Below are positions 25,006-31,074 of a stretch of 32,939 nucleotides of DNA, piece by piece (the first letter of the stretch is position 1; every line of letters starts with the position of its first letter). The DNA lies in assembly GCA_038330415.1 (NCBI GenBank), contig JBBQNZ010000029.1, positions 1 through 32,939 of the forward strand. Direction: 5' to 3'. Origin of the DNA: Fodinibacter sp038330415. Its GTDB lineage: Bacteria > Actinomycetota > Actinomycetes > Actinomycetales > Dermatophilaceae. The notes under the pieces are model-generated. The model saw only the letters and a list, made by a program, of their open reading frames with translations, did no database searches and had not been told where the DNA came from. The position numbers were made by a program, and so were the translations under genes.

Positions 25006-25647
25006 TCAGGAGTCGTCGGTGGCGGGTTCGGCGGACGATGGCCCCTGCTCGCGGCCGCCGCCCGGGGCCCAGAGCACGTCGCCGCCCGGCAGGTTGGCGC
25101 AGCGGGCGAGCACGAACAGCAGGTCGGAGAGCCGGTTGAGGTAGGTCGCCGTGACCGGGTTGACCCCGCCCTCGCCGCGCGACTCGCCCGGCTCGGTGCC
25201 GTAGGCCTCGACGGCCGCCCACACCGACCGCTCCGCGCGGCGCACCACGGTGAGGGCCAGGTGCAGGTGCGCCGCCCCGGGCGTGCCGCCGGGCAGGATG
25301 AAGGACCGCAGCTTCTCGAGCCGCTCGAGGTAGCGGTCGCAGTCGGCCTCCAGCTCGCCGACCCACTCCTGCTTGACCCGCAGCGGGGGGTACTCGTAGG
25401 TGCGCTGCAGCGGGGTGGACAGGTCGGCGCCGATGTCGAACAGGTCGTTCTGCACCCGGGTCAGCACCACCCGAACGTCCTGCGGCAGGTCGCCGCAGGC
25501 GATGGCCAGTCCGAGGGCCGCGTTCGCCTCGTTGGTGTCGGCATAGGCCGCCAGCCGCGGGTCGGTCTTTCGGGTGCGGCTCAGGTCGCCTAGCGACGTG
25601 CTGCCGTCGTCGCCGGTGCGGGTGTAGATGCGGGTGAGGTTGACCAT
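25006..25647 (-). CDS. PduO-type ATP:cob(I)alamin adenosyltransferase
   Basis: Transfers the adenosyl group of ATP to cob(I)alamin, making the coenzyme AdoCbl. The 213-residue product has the N-terminal motif IYTRTGDDGSTSLGD, the conserved VQNDLFDIGADLSTP, FILPGGTPGAAHLHLALTVVRRAER (substrate-binding Arg residues) and LNRLSDLLFVLAR. The C-terminal 20 residues are a variable polar tail. ATG 25647 is the only start near the conserved N-terminus. Its likely customer is the B12-dependent mutase encoded 0.6 kb away on the other strand; the two genes are conserved neighbours of DUF2550 or the mutase in many relatives. Confidence 0.93.
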   Translation of the reverse strand: MVNLTRIYTRTGDDGSTSLGDLSRTRKTDPRLAAYADTNEANAALGLAIACGDLPQDVRVVLTRVQNDLFDIGADLSTPLQRTYEYPPLRVKQEWVGELEADCDRYLERLEKLRSFILPGGTPGAAHLHLALTVVRRAERSVWAAVEAYGTEPGESRGEGGVNPVTATYLNRLSDLLFVLARCANLPGGDVLWAPGGGREQGPSSAEPATDDS

Positions 25648-25674
25648 GGCACCAGCCTCGCAGACCCGGAAAAG

Positions 25675-25692
25675 GATGCCAGCGGTGGCATC
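25675..25692. promoter_or_regulatory. Perfect inverted repeat upstream of the adenosyltransferase gene
   Basis: GATGCCA (25675-25681) and TGGCATC (25686-25692) flank GCGG, about 30 nt upstream of the adenosyltransferase start in the divergent gap. A second short palindrome, GGACATTGTCC, lies at 25697-25707. They may be operators or a leader hairpin. The 149-nt gap shows no cobalamin-riboswitch B12 box. Confidence 0.35.
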
Positions 25693-25796
25693 AAGGGGAC
25701 ATTGTCCATTCTTTGCCTGCTCTTTACCCGAATGTGGGTGACGCGGCTACCCCCGGGTCGGTCTAATGGACCCACGACGATGTGAGAGGGGGCATT

Positions 25797-26168
25797 GTGG
25801 CAGCACAGGGGACGGCCATCGTGACCATCACCGAGTTCCACGATGACCGGGGTTGCCACGTGACGCTGCGGGGGCGGCTCGACGTGCGCACGGTCGCTGA
25901 CCTGCGCCTGACGGTGCACCGACTGATCGCCGAGGGCACCACGCCGGTGCTGCTCGACCTCGCCGAGGCCCAGGTGGGCGACGCGACGGGGTTCGGCTTC
26001 CTCGTCGAGTGCCAGCGACGCGCTCGACGGGCCGGTCGCCCGCTGCGCATCGTCGCCGCCGAGGAGCGCACCAGACGGCTGCTGCGTCGCGCTCGGCTGC
26101 ACTCGCTGCTGGCTGCGCTCCCCGCCACGGTGGCCGATGAGCCGGCGCTGGCCGGTGCGGCCGGCTGA
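25797..26168 (+). CDS. STAS-domain protein, anti-sigma-factor-antagonist-like
   Basis: A 123-residue STAS domain like SpoIIAA/RsbV, which bind anti-sigma kinases in partner switching. Visible: GCHVTLRGRLDVRTVADLRLTV, PVLLDLAEAQVGDATGFGFLVECQRRAR and LRIVAAEERTRRLLRRARL. At the phosphorylation loop the usual D-S-S/T-G is D62-A63-T64-G65, so the normal acceptor serine is alanine. GTG 25797 is preceded by GAGAGGGGG at 25784-25792; an in-frame GTG at 25782 would add five residues but lacks a ribosome-binding site. No anti-sigma kinase or sigma factor gene is adjacent, so its partner is unknown. Confidence 0.8.
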   Translation: MAAQGTAIVTITEFHDDRGCHVTLRGRLDVRTVADLRLTVHRLIAEGTTPVLLDLAEAQVGDATGFGFLVECQRRARRAGRPLRIVAAEERTRRLLRRARLHSLLAALPATVADEPALAGAAG

Positions 26169-26262
26169 TCGCGACCTGAGCCCTCGCCGACGAGGCGCTG
26201 GGTGCCCCCTGGTGTGGGCACTCTCACCGCGCCCCTCGCTATCCGCACCACCGTGCCGCGGC

Positions 26263-26268
26263 TAGCGT
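26263..26268 (+). promoter_or_regulatory. -10 element of a probable leaderless promoter for the mutase
   Basis: TAGCGT, then 7 nt, then ATG 26276. No ribosome-binding site and no clear -35. The spacing matches leaderless transcripts in actinobacteria. Confidence 0.5.
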
Positions 26269-26275
26269 TCACCGC

Positions 26276-28345
26276 ATGCCCGAGAGCCCCGACGCCACCC
26301 GCCCTGAGCGTGACCGCCCGTGGGTGATGCGGACCTACGCCGGCCACTCCAGCGCCGCCGCCAGCAACGCCCTCTACCGGCGCAACCTCGACAAGGGCCA
26401 GACCGGCCTGTCGGTCGCGTTCGACCTGCCGACCCAGACCGGCTACGACCCCGACCACGTGCTGGCCCGCGGCGAGGTGGGCAAGGTGGGGGTGCCGATC
26501 TCGCACATCGGCGACATGCGCGCGCTCTTTGCGGACATCCCGCTGTCGCGGATGAACACCTCGATGACGATCAACGCCACCGCGATGTGGCTGCTCGCGC
26601 TCTACCAGGTCGCGGCCGAGGAGCAGGCGCTGGCGGCGGGCGAGGACCCGGCATCCGCGGTGCGTGCACTGGCCGGCACCACCCAGAACGACATCATCAA
26701 GGAGTACCTCTCGCGCGGGACCTACGTCTTCGCGCCGGCCCCGTCGCTGCGGCTGATCACCGACATGGTGACCTACACCGTCTCCGAGATCCCGAAGTGG
26801 AACCCGACCAACATCTGCAGCTACCACCTGCAGGAGGCCGGCGCGACGCCCGTGCAGGAGATCGCCTACGCGATGTGCACCGCGATCGCCGTGCTGGATG
26901 CCGTGCGCGACTCCGGCCAGCTGCCCCCCGAGCGCTTCGGCGAGGTGGTGGCCCGCATCTCGTTCTTCGTCAACGCCGGCGTGCGGTTCGTCGAGGAGAT
27001 GTGCAAGATGCGCGCCTTCGTGCAGCTGTGGGACGAGCTGACCCTCGAGCGCTACGGCGTCACCGACGCCAAGCAGCGGCGCTTCCGCTACGGCGTGCAG
27101 GTGAACTCCCTCGGGCTCACCGAGGCCCAGCCCGAGAACAACGTGCAGCGCATCGTGCTCGAGATGCTTGCCGTCACCATGAGCAAGGACGCCCGGGCCC
27201 GCGCGGTGCAGCTGCCCGCGTGGAACGAGGCGCTGGGCCTGCCCCGGCCCTGGGACCAGCAGTGGTCGCTGCGCATCCAGCAGGTGCTGGCCTTCGAGAG
27301 CGACCTGCTCGAGTACGACGACCTGTTCGAGGGGTCGAAGGTCGTGCAGGCCAAGGTCGCCGAGCTCGTCGACGGTGCCCGCGCCGAGATCGACCGGGTG
27401 CAGGAGATGGGCGGGGCGGTGCCGGCGGTCGAGGGTGGCTACATGAAGAGCGAGCTGGTGGCCTCGCACTCACGCCGTCGCCAGCGGATCGAGGCCGGCG
27501 AGGACGTCGTGGTGGGGGTCAACCGGTTCGAGACCACGGAGCCCAACCCGCTCACCGCCGACCTCGAGACGGCGATCCAGGGCGTGGATGCCGGTGTCGA
27601 GGCCGCCGCGGTGGCCGCGGTCCGGCGCTGGCGGGAGGAGCGCGACGCCGAGCCGGAGCGGCGGGAGCGCGCGGCATCCGCCCTGGCTCGCCTCATCGCC
27701 GACGCCGGCACCGACACCAACCTGATGCCGGCCACCCTGGAGTGCGCCCGGGCCGGGCTGACCACGGGGGAGTGGGCCGGGGCGCTGCGGTCGGTCTTCG
27801 GTGAGTTCCGCGCCCCGACCGGGGTCAGTGGCTCGGTCGGCGTGGGCGCCGGGTCCGAGGCGCTGGCTGACGTGCGGGCGATGGTGGCCCGCACCAGCGA
27901 CGAGCTCGGTGAGCGGCTTCGGCTGCTCGTCGGCAAGCCGGGGCTCGACGGCCACTCCAACGGCGCCGAACAGATCGCCGTTCGGGCGCGCGACGCGGGC
28001 TTCGAGGTGGTCTACCAGGGCATCCGGCTCACACCGGAGCAGATCGTCGGCGCCGCGGTGGCCGAGGACGTGCACCTCGTCGGCATCTCGATCCTGAGCG
28101 GCTCGCACATGGAGCTCGTGCCCGAGGTGCTCGACCTGATGCGCGACGCGGGGGCCGGTGACGTACCGGTGATCGTCGGCGGCATCATCCCCGAGGCCGA
28201 CGCGGTGAAGCTCAAGGCAATGGGGGTGGCCGAGGTGTTCACGCCCAAGGACTTCGGGCTCAACGACATCATGGTCCGCTTCGTCGAGGTGATCCGGGCG
28301 TCACGGGGCCTGGCCGCCGACGCGGCGACGCCCGCCCACGCCTGA
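26276..28345 (+). CDS. Coenzyme-B12-dependent ethylmalonyl-CoA mutase-type protein (MeaA/Ecm)
   Basis: AdoCbl radical mutase, probably converting (2R)-ethylmalonyl-CoA to methylsuccinyl-CoA in the ethylmalonyl-CoA pathway. 689 residues on one chain: a TIM-barrel substrate domain starting PWVMRTYAGHSSAAASNALYR, GLSVAFDLPTQTGYDPDH, NTSMTINATAMWLLALYQ and VNSLGLTEAQPENNVQRIVLEML, then the C-terminal B12 domain with DGHSNG (Asp558, cobalt-ligand His560), SILSGSH and VGGIIP. The sequence closely resembles Streptomyces MeaA as I remember it, more than the two-subunit methylmalonyl-CoA mutase. Which substrate it uses was not tested; isobutyryl- or methylmalonyl-CoA activity cannot be excluded. The terminator at its end overlaps the stop codon. 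Confidence 0.9.
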   Translation: MPESPDATRPERDRPWVMRTYAGHSSAAASNALYRRNLDKGQTGLSVAFDLPTQTGYDPDHVLARGEVGKVGVPISHIGDMRALFADIPLSRMNTSMTINATAMWLLALYQVAAEEQALAAGEDPASAVRALAGTTQNDIIKEYLSRGTYVFAPAPSLRLITDMVTYTVSEIPKWNPTNICSYHLQEAGATPVQEIAYAMCTAIAVLDAVRDSGQLPPERFGEVVARISFFVNAGVRFVEEMCKMRAFVQLWDELTLERYGVTDAKQRRFRYGVQVNSLGLTEAQPENNVQRIVLEMLAVTMSKDARARAVQLPAWNEALGLPRPWDQQWSLRIQQVLAFESDLLEYDDLFEGSKVVQAKVAELVDGARAEIDRVQEMGGAVPAVEGGYMKSELVASHSRRRQRIEAGEDVVVGVNRFETTEPNPLTADLETAIQGVDAGVEAAAVAAVRRWREERDAEPERRERAASALARLIADAGTDTNLMPATLECARAGLTTGEWAGALRSVFGEFRAPTGVSGSVGVGAGSEALADVRAMVARTSDELGERLRLLVGKPGLDGHSNGAEQIAVRARDAGFEVVYQGIRLTPEQIVGAAVAEDVHLVGISILSGSHMELVPEVLDLMRDAGAGDVPVIVGGIIPEADAVKLKAMGVAEVFTPKDFGLNDIMVRFVEVIRASRGLAADAATPAHA

Positions 28346-28358
28346 GCGAGGGCGGGCG
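28329..28358. terminator. Bidirectional terminator between the mutase and DJ-1 genes
   Basis: GCCCGCCC (28330-28337) and GGGCGGGC (28350-28357), extendable by one pair, form a hairpin with a 12-nt loop that includes the mutase stop codon region. It lies between convergent genes 34 nt apart. No T-tract follows. Confidence 0.5.
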
Positions 28359-28379
28359 CCGGAACGGAGCCGGTGGGCG

Positions 28380-28964
28380 TCAGGCGTCGACGGACGCCGA
28401 CGAGAGGGCGGCGGTCAGCTCGCGGTTGAACGCGGGGATGTCGTCGGGGTTGCGGCTCGTGATCAGGTTGTCGTCGACGACGACCTCGCGGTCCTCCCAG
28501 GTGGCGCCGGCGTTGCGCAGGTCGGTCTGCAGGCTCGGCCAGGAGGTGACGCTGCGGCCGCGCACGACGTCGGCCTCGATGAGGGTCCAGGGCGCGTGGC
28601 AGATCGCGGCCACCGGCTTGCCGGACTGCACGAACTGGCGCACGAACGCCACGGCATCCTCGTCGGTGCGCAGGGCGTCGGGGTTGGCGACGCCTCCGGG
28701 CAGCACGAGGGCGGCGTAGTCGGCGACGTCGGCCGACGCGACGGTGACGTCGACGGGGAAGGTGTCGCCCTGGTCGAGGTGGTTGTAGGCCTGGACCTTG
28801 CCGTCCTGGGTCGAGATGAGCACGGGGGTGGCGCCGGACTTCTCTACGGCCTCCCAGGGCCCGGTGAGCTCGACCTGCTCGATGCCCTCGGGGGCGACGA
28901 GGAAGGCGACCTGGCGCTGCTCGCTGGTGTTCGTGGTGGTGCTGGTGTCGGTCGTGCTGGTCAT
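28380..28964 (-). CDS. DJ-1/PfpI family protein
   Basis: Class I glutamine-amidotransferase-like fold with a nucleophile-elbow cysteine; relatives act as glyoxalases, deglycases, chaperones or proteases, and the activity cannot be assigned. The 194-residue product begins with a Thr/Ser-rich stretch (about 1-16), then QVAFLVAPEGIEQVELTGPWEA, DYAALVLPGGVANPDALR and the elbow AAICHAPWTLIEADVVRGR with Cys and His, then NLITSRNPDDIPAFNREL. ATG 28964 follows the ribosome-binding site GAGAGGA. Its 3' end is convergent with the mutase gene. Confidence 0.9.
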   Translation of the reverse strand: MTSTTDTSTTTNTSEQRQVAFLVAPEGIEQVELTGPWEAVEKSGATPVLISTQDGKVQAYNHLDQGDTFPVDVTVASADVADYAALVLPGGVANPDALRTDEDAVAFVRQFVQSGKPVAAICHAPWTLIEADVVRGRSVTSWPSLQTDLRNAGATWEDREVVVDDNLITSRNPDDIPAFNRELTAALSSASVDA

Positions 28965-29091
28965 GGTGGTGTCCTCTCGGTCCGACGGAATTGGCGACGG
29001 CGCCGTGATGGGGCGCCGATGGTCGACAACCGGGCCCCTACCCACGGCATTCCCCGGTATGCCGGAGCCGCCCTGCCGTCGAAGGTGCGCG

Positions 29092-29097
29092 TAGCGT
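29092..29097 (+). promoter_or_regulatory. -10 element of a probable leaderless promoter
   Basis: TAGCGT, 7 nt, then ATG 29105, identical in hexamer and spacing to the mutase promoter. This argues for ATG 29105 over the in-frame GTG at 29096, which overlaps the hexamer. Confidence 0.5.
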
Positions 29098-29104
29098 GCC
29101 GGGC

Positions 29105-29434
29105 ATGGCTTTGCACTGCGCGGCCACCTTGGTCCTCGTGCCGGTCGGCGCGGCGCCGGATGCCGCGGCCGGTGCCGGTGCCGGTGCCGTGGTGGCCCGG
29201 CCGCTGGGGCCGCAGGCCGAGGTTGTCGAGGAGCTGCAGGCGCTCGCCGACCTGCACCGCGGTCAGCGGGTGGTCGTGCCCGTCGGCCCCGAGCAGCTGG
29301 CAGCCGTGCTCGACCACTTCGGTCGTGCCCCGCGCGCCGCCGACCACACTGCCGACCCGGTGCTGCTCGAGATCGGTGACGACGGCTGGACCCTGCTCCC
29401 GGCCGTGGGCCGACACCAGGCGCCTGACGACTGA
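29105..29434 (+). CDS. Small hypothetical protein
   Basis: A 109-residue protein I do not recognise. The first ~35 residues are Ala/Val/Gly-rich and hydrophobic without a clear signal peptide; then come LADLHRGQRVVVPVGPEQLAAVLDHFGR and an acidic C-terminus (DGWTLLPAVGRHQAPDD). The leaderless-type promoter supports a real gene. It is divergent from the DJ-1 gene and ends 35 nt before a tandem-repeat array. Codon positions show the window's usual third-position GC bias. Confidence 0.55.
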   Translation: MALHCAATLVLVPVGAAPDAAAGAGAGAVVARPLGPQAEVVEELQALADLHRGQRVVVPVGPEQLAAVLDHFGRAPRAADHTADPVLLEIGDDGWTLLPAVGRHQAPDD

Positions 29435-29469
29435 CCGGGTCCTCCTGGCGTCACTCATCTGATCGATTC

Positions 29470-29700
29470 GGTCGATGTGGGGATGCCCGCCCCGCCGGAT
29501 GCCGTCCCTCGTGTGACCTATTGGTCGATGTGGGGATGCCCGCCCCGCCGGATGCCGTCCCCCGAGTGACCTATTGGTCGATGTGGGGACGGGCCAGAGC
29601 ACCGGTGGGCGTCCCCCGAGTGACCTATTGGTCGAGGTGGGGACGGGCCAGAGCACCGGTGGGCGTCCCTCAGGTGACCTATCGGTCGATGTCGGGACGC
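29470..29700. repeat. Tandem array C: 53-54-bp units
   Basis: Units start with GGTCGATG-type sequence at 29470, 29523, 29576, 29630 and (17-nt remnant) 29684. The frame GACCTATTGGTCGATGTGGG is shared; the middle exists in two versions, two 53-bp units containing GCCGGATGCCGTCCC and two 54-bp units containing AGAGCACCGGTGGGCGTCCC. It fills the gap between the hypothetical gene and the 3' end of nucS and holds no gene. Confidence 0.88.
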
Positions 29701-29701
29701 C

Positions 29702-30397
29702 TCAGAAGAGGCGGTGCTCGCTGTTGTCGATGCCCTTGAGCGCGTCGTAGTCGAGCACGACGCAGCGGATGCCGCGGTCCTGGGCCAGGGTGCGCGCCTG
29801 CGGCTTGATCTGCTGGGCCGCGAACACCCCGGTGACGGGCGCGAGGTGCGGGTCGCGGTTCATCAGCTCGAGGTAGCGGGTGAGCTGCTCGACGCCGTCG
29901 ATGTCGCCGCGCCGCTTGATCTCGATGGCGACCGTGGCGCCGGCGCCGTCCTTGCACAGGATGTCGACGGGACCGATGGGGGTCATGTACTCGCGGCGGG
30001 TCAGCGTCCACCCGTCACCGAGCGTGGTGATGTGCTCGGCCAGCAGCTTCTGCAGGTGCGCCTCGACGCCGTCCTTGACCAGGCCCGGGTCGACGCCGAG
30101 CTCATGGGCGCTGTCGTGGTGCACCGCGTGGATCTTCACGCGCAGCCGGTCCTCGGACTTGGCGTGCTGCACGACCCACACGGCGGTCACGCCCTCGGCC
30201 GCCTCACCCTCGTCGGGCTCGACCTCGGCCATCGCGCACGGCGGCGACATCCAGTTCAGCGGCTTGTAGGACCCGCCGTCGGAGTGCACGAGCACCGAGC
30301 CGTCGGCCTTGACCAGGAGCAACCGGGTCGCCAGGGGCAGGTGGGCGGTGAGCCGCCCGTCGTAGTCGACGCTGCACGTCGCGATCACGAGTCGCAC
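29702..30397 (-). CDS. nucS: Mismatch-specific endonuclease NucS (EndoMS)
   Basis: Non-canonical mismatch-repair endonuclease that replaces MutS/MutL in most actinobacteria and is recruited by the DNA clamp. 231 residues: N-terminal DNA-binding beta domain (MRLVIATCSVDYDGRLTAHLP) and C-terminal PD-(D/E)XK nuclease with GPVDILCKD (Asp145), AIEIKRRGDIDGVEQLTRYLE (Glu159, Lys161, Gln171). The C-terminus ends EHRLF, matching the clamp-binding tail. GTG 30397 lies 8 nt after a -10-like TAGGGT, suggesting a leaderless transcript. Its position close to the atp operon agrees with mycobacteria. Confidence 0.96.
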   Translation of the reverse strand: MRLVIATCSVDYDGRLTAHLPLATRLLLVKADGSVLVHSDGGSYKPLNWMSPPCAMAEVEPDEGEAAEGVTAVWVVQHAKSEDRLRVKIHAVHHDSAHELGVDPGLVKDGVEAHLQKLLAEHITTLGDGWTLTRREYMTPIGPVDILCKDGAGATVAIEIKRRGDIDGVEQLTRYLELMNRDPHLAPVTGVFAAQQIKPQARTLAQDRGIRCVVLDYDALKGIDNSEHRLF

Positions 30398-30405
30398 GGT
30401 CGACC

Positions 30406-30411
30406 ACCCTA
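30406..30411 (-). promoter_or_regulatory. -10 element of a probable leaderless nucS promoter
   Basis: On the minus strand TAGGGT is followed by 8 nt and then GTG 30397. No ribosome-binding site precedes the start. The spacing is one base longer than in the three other candidates. Confidence 0.45.
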
Positions 30412-30504
30412 GTGCCGGGATGTGCGAACGCGTTGCCCTCCCGGGAGTCCGGGCGCACACTCGTGGATAACAACCGGTGCACGGTCGCGGTAGAGGTGAG
30501 GCCA

Positions 30505-30948
30505 ATGAGGGCAGCCCTGTGGACAGGGGTTCTCGTCGTGCTGCCCGGGCTCTGGTTCCTGGCCCAGGGGGCCGCGCTGAACTGGTTCACCGGCGGGGAG
30601 CCGCCCCGCCCGCTGCGCCCCCTCGTCCGTCGGCTCGGTCCGCACGCCGAGCGCCTGCGGCTCTGGCGCCGCCGGGTGCTCGGGCGCCCGGTGCCCCAGC
30701 CGATGCCCCCGGTGCTGATCGCCATGGAGCTGCGCCGGCTCGAGGTCGAGATCCGCCGGGTCGAGGAGGGCGACATGCCGCACCAGGCGGCCCGGCTGCG
30801 CGCGGTCCTGGCCGCCTACGACCAGCTGCTCATCCAGCTCTGCCAGCAGGTGGAGGTGCCCACCGACGGGCTCGGCCTGCCGCCGCTGCACTCCCGTGAA
30901 CGCGTGACCCTCGAGGCCGAGCTGGTCGCGGCAGGTCACGACTGGTGA
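30505..30948 (+). CDS. Small membrane-anchored hypothetical protein
   Basis: A 147-residue protein with one N-terminal hydrophobic helix (about 4-26, ALWTGVLVVLPGLWFLAQGAA) followed by an Arg/Pro-rich linker (about 33-68) and a helical, charged segment (MELRRLEVEIRRVEEGDMPHQAARLRAVLAAYDQLLIQLCQQV) that may be a short coiled coil. ATG 30505 has GAGGTGAGG just upstream. It is divergent from nucS across a 107-nt gap and 126 nt before the tandem dehydrogenase. Family not recognised; the function is unknown. Confidence 0.7.
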   Translation: MRAALWTGVLVVLPGLWFLAQGAALNWFTGGEPPRPLRPLVRRLGPHAERLRLWRRRVLGRPVPQPMPPVLIAMELRRLEVEIRRVEEGDMPHQAARLRAVLAAYDQLLIQLCQQVEVPTDGLGLPPLHSRERVTLEAELVAAGHDW

Positions 30949-31074
30949 CGTCCCTGACGAGGGTGGAGTGACGGCATCCGGGGTGGTGACGTCGGTCGCA
31001 CCGAGCGTGGGGGTAAGAAGTGTCACGCCGTGCTGGTGTCGTGGCGCCCGGATCGCTCTGGAAGGATCGCGGCC

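Noticed and set aside
25648..25796. Cobalamin riboswitch for the adenosyltransferase gene
   Set aside because: Too short, and no B12-box sequence or the expected helices were recognised.
26276..28345. Large subunit of methylmalonyl-CoA mutase (mutB)
   Set aside because: No small-subunit gene (mutA) next to it, and the sequence blocks resemble MeaA/Ecm; the identity of the substrate is still only inferred.
29470..29700. CRISPR array or coding repeat protein
   Set aside because: No unique spacers; open frames through it are a result of repeat length and GC content, and no start with a ribosome-binding site was seen.
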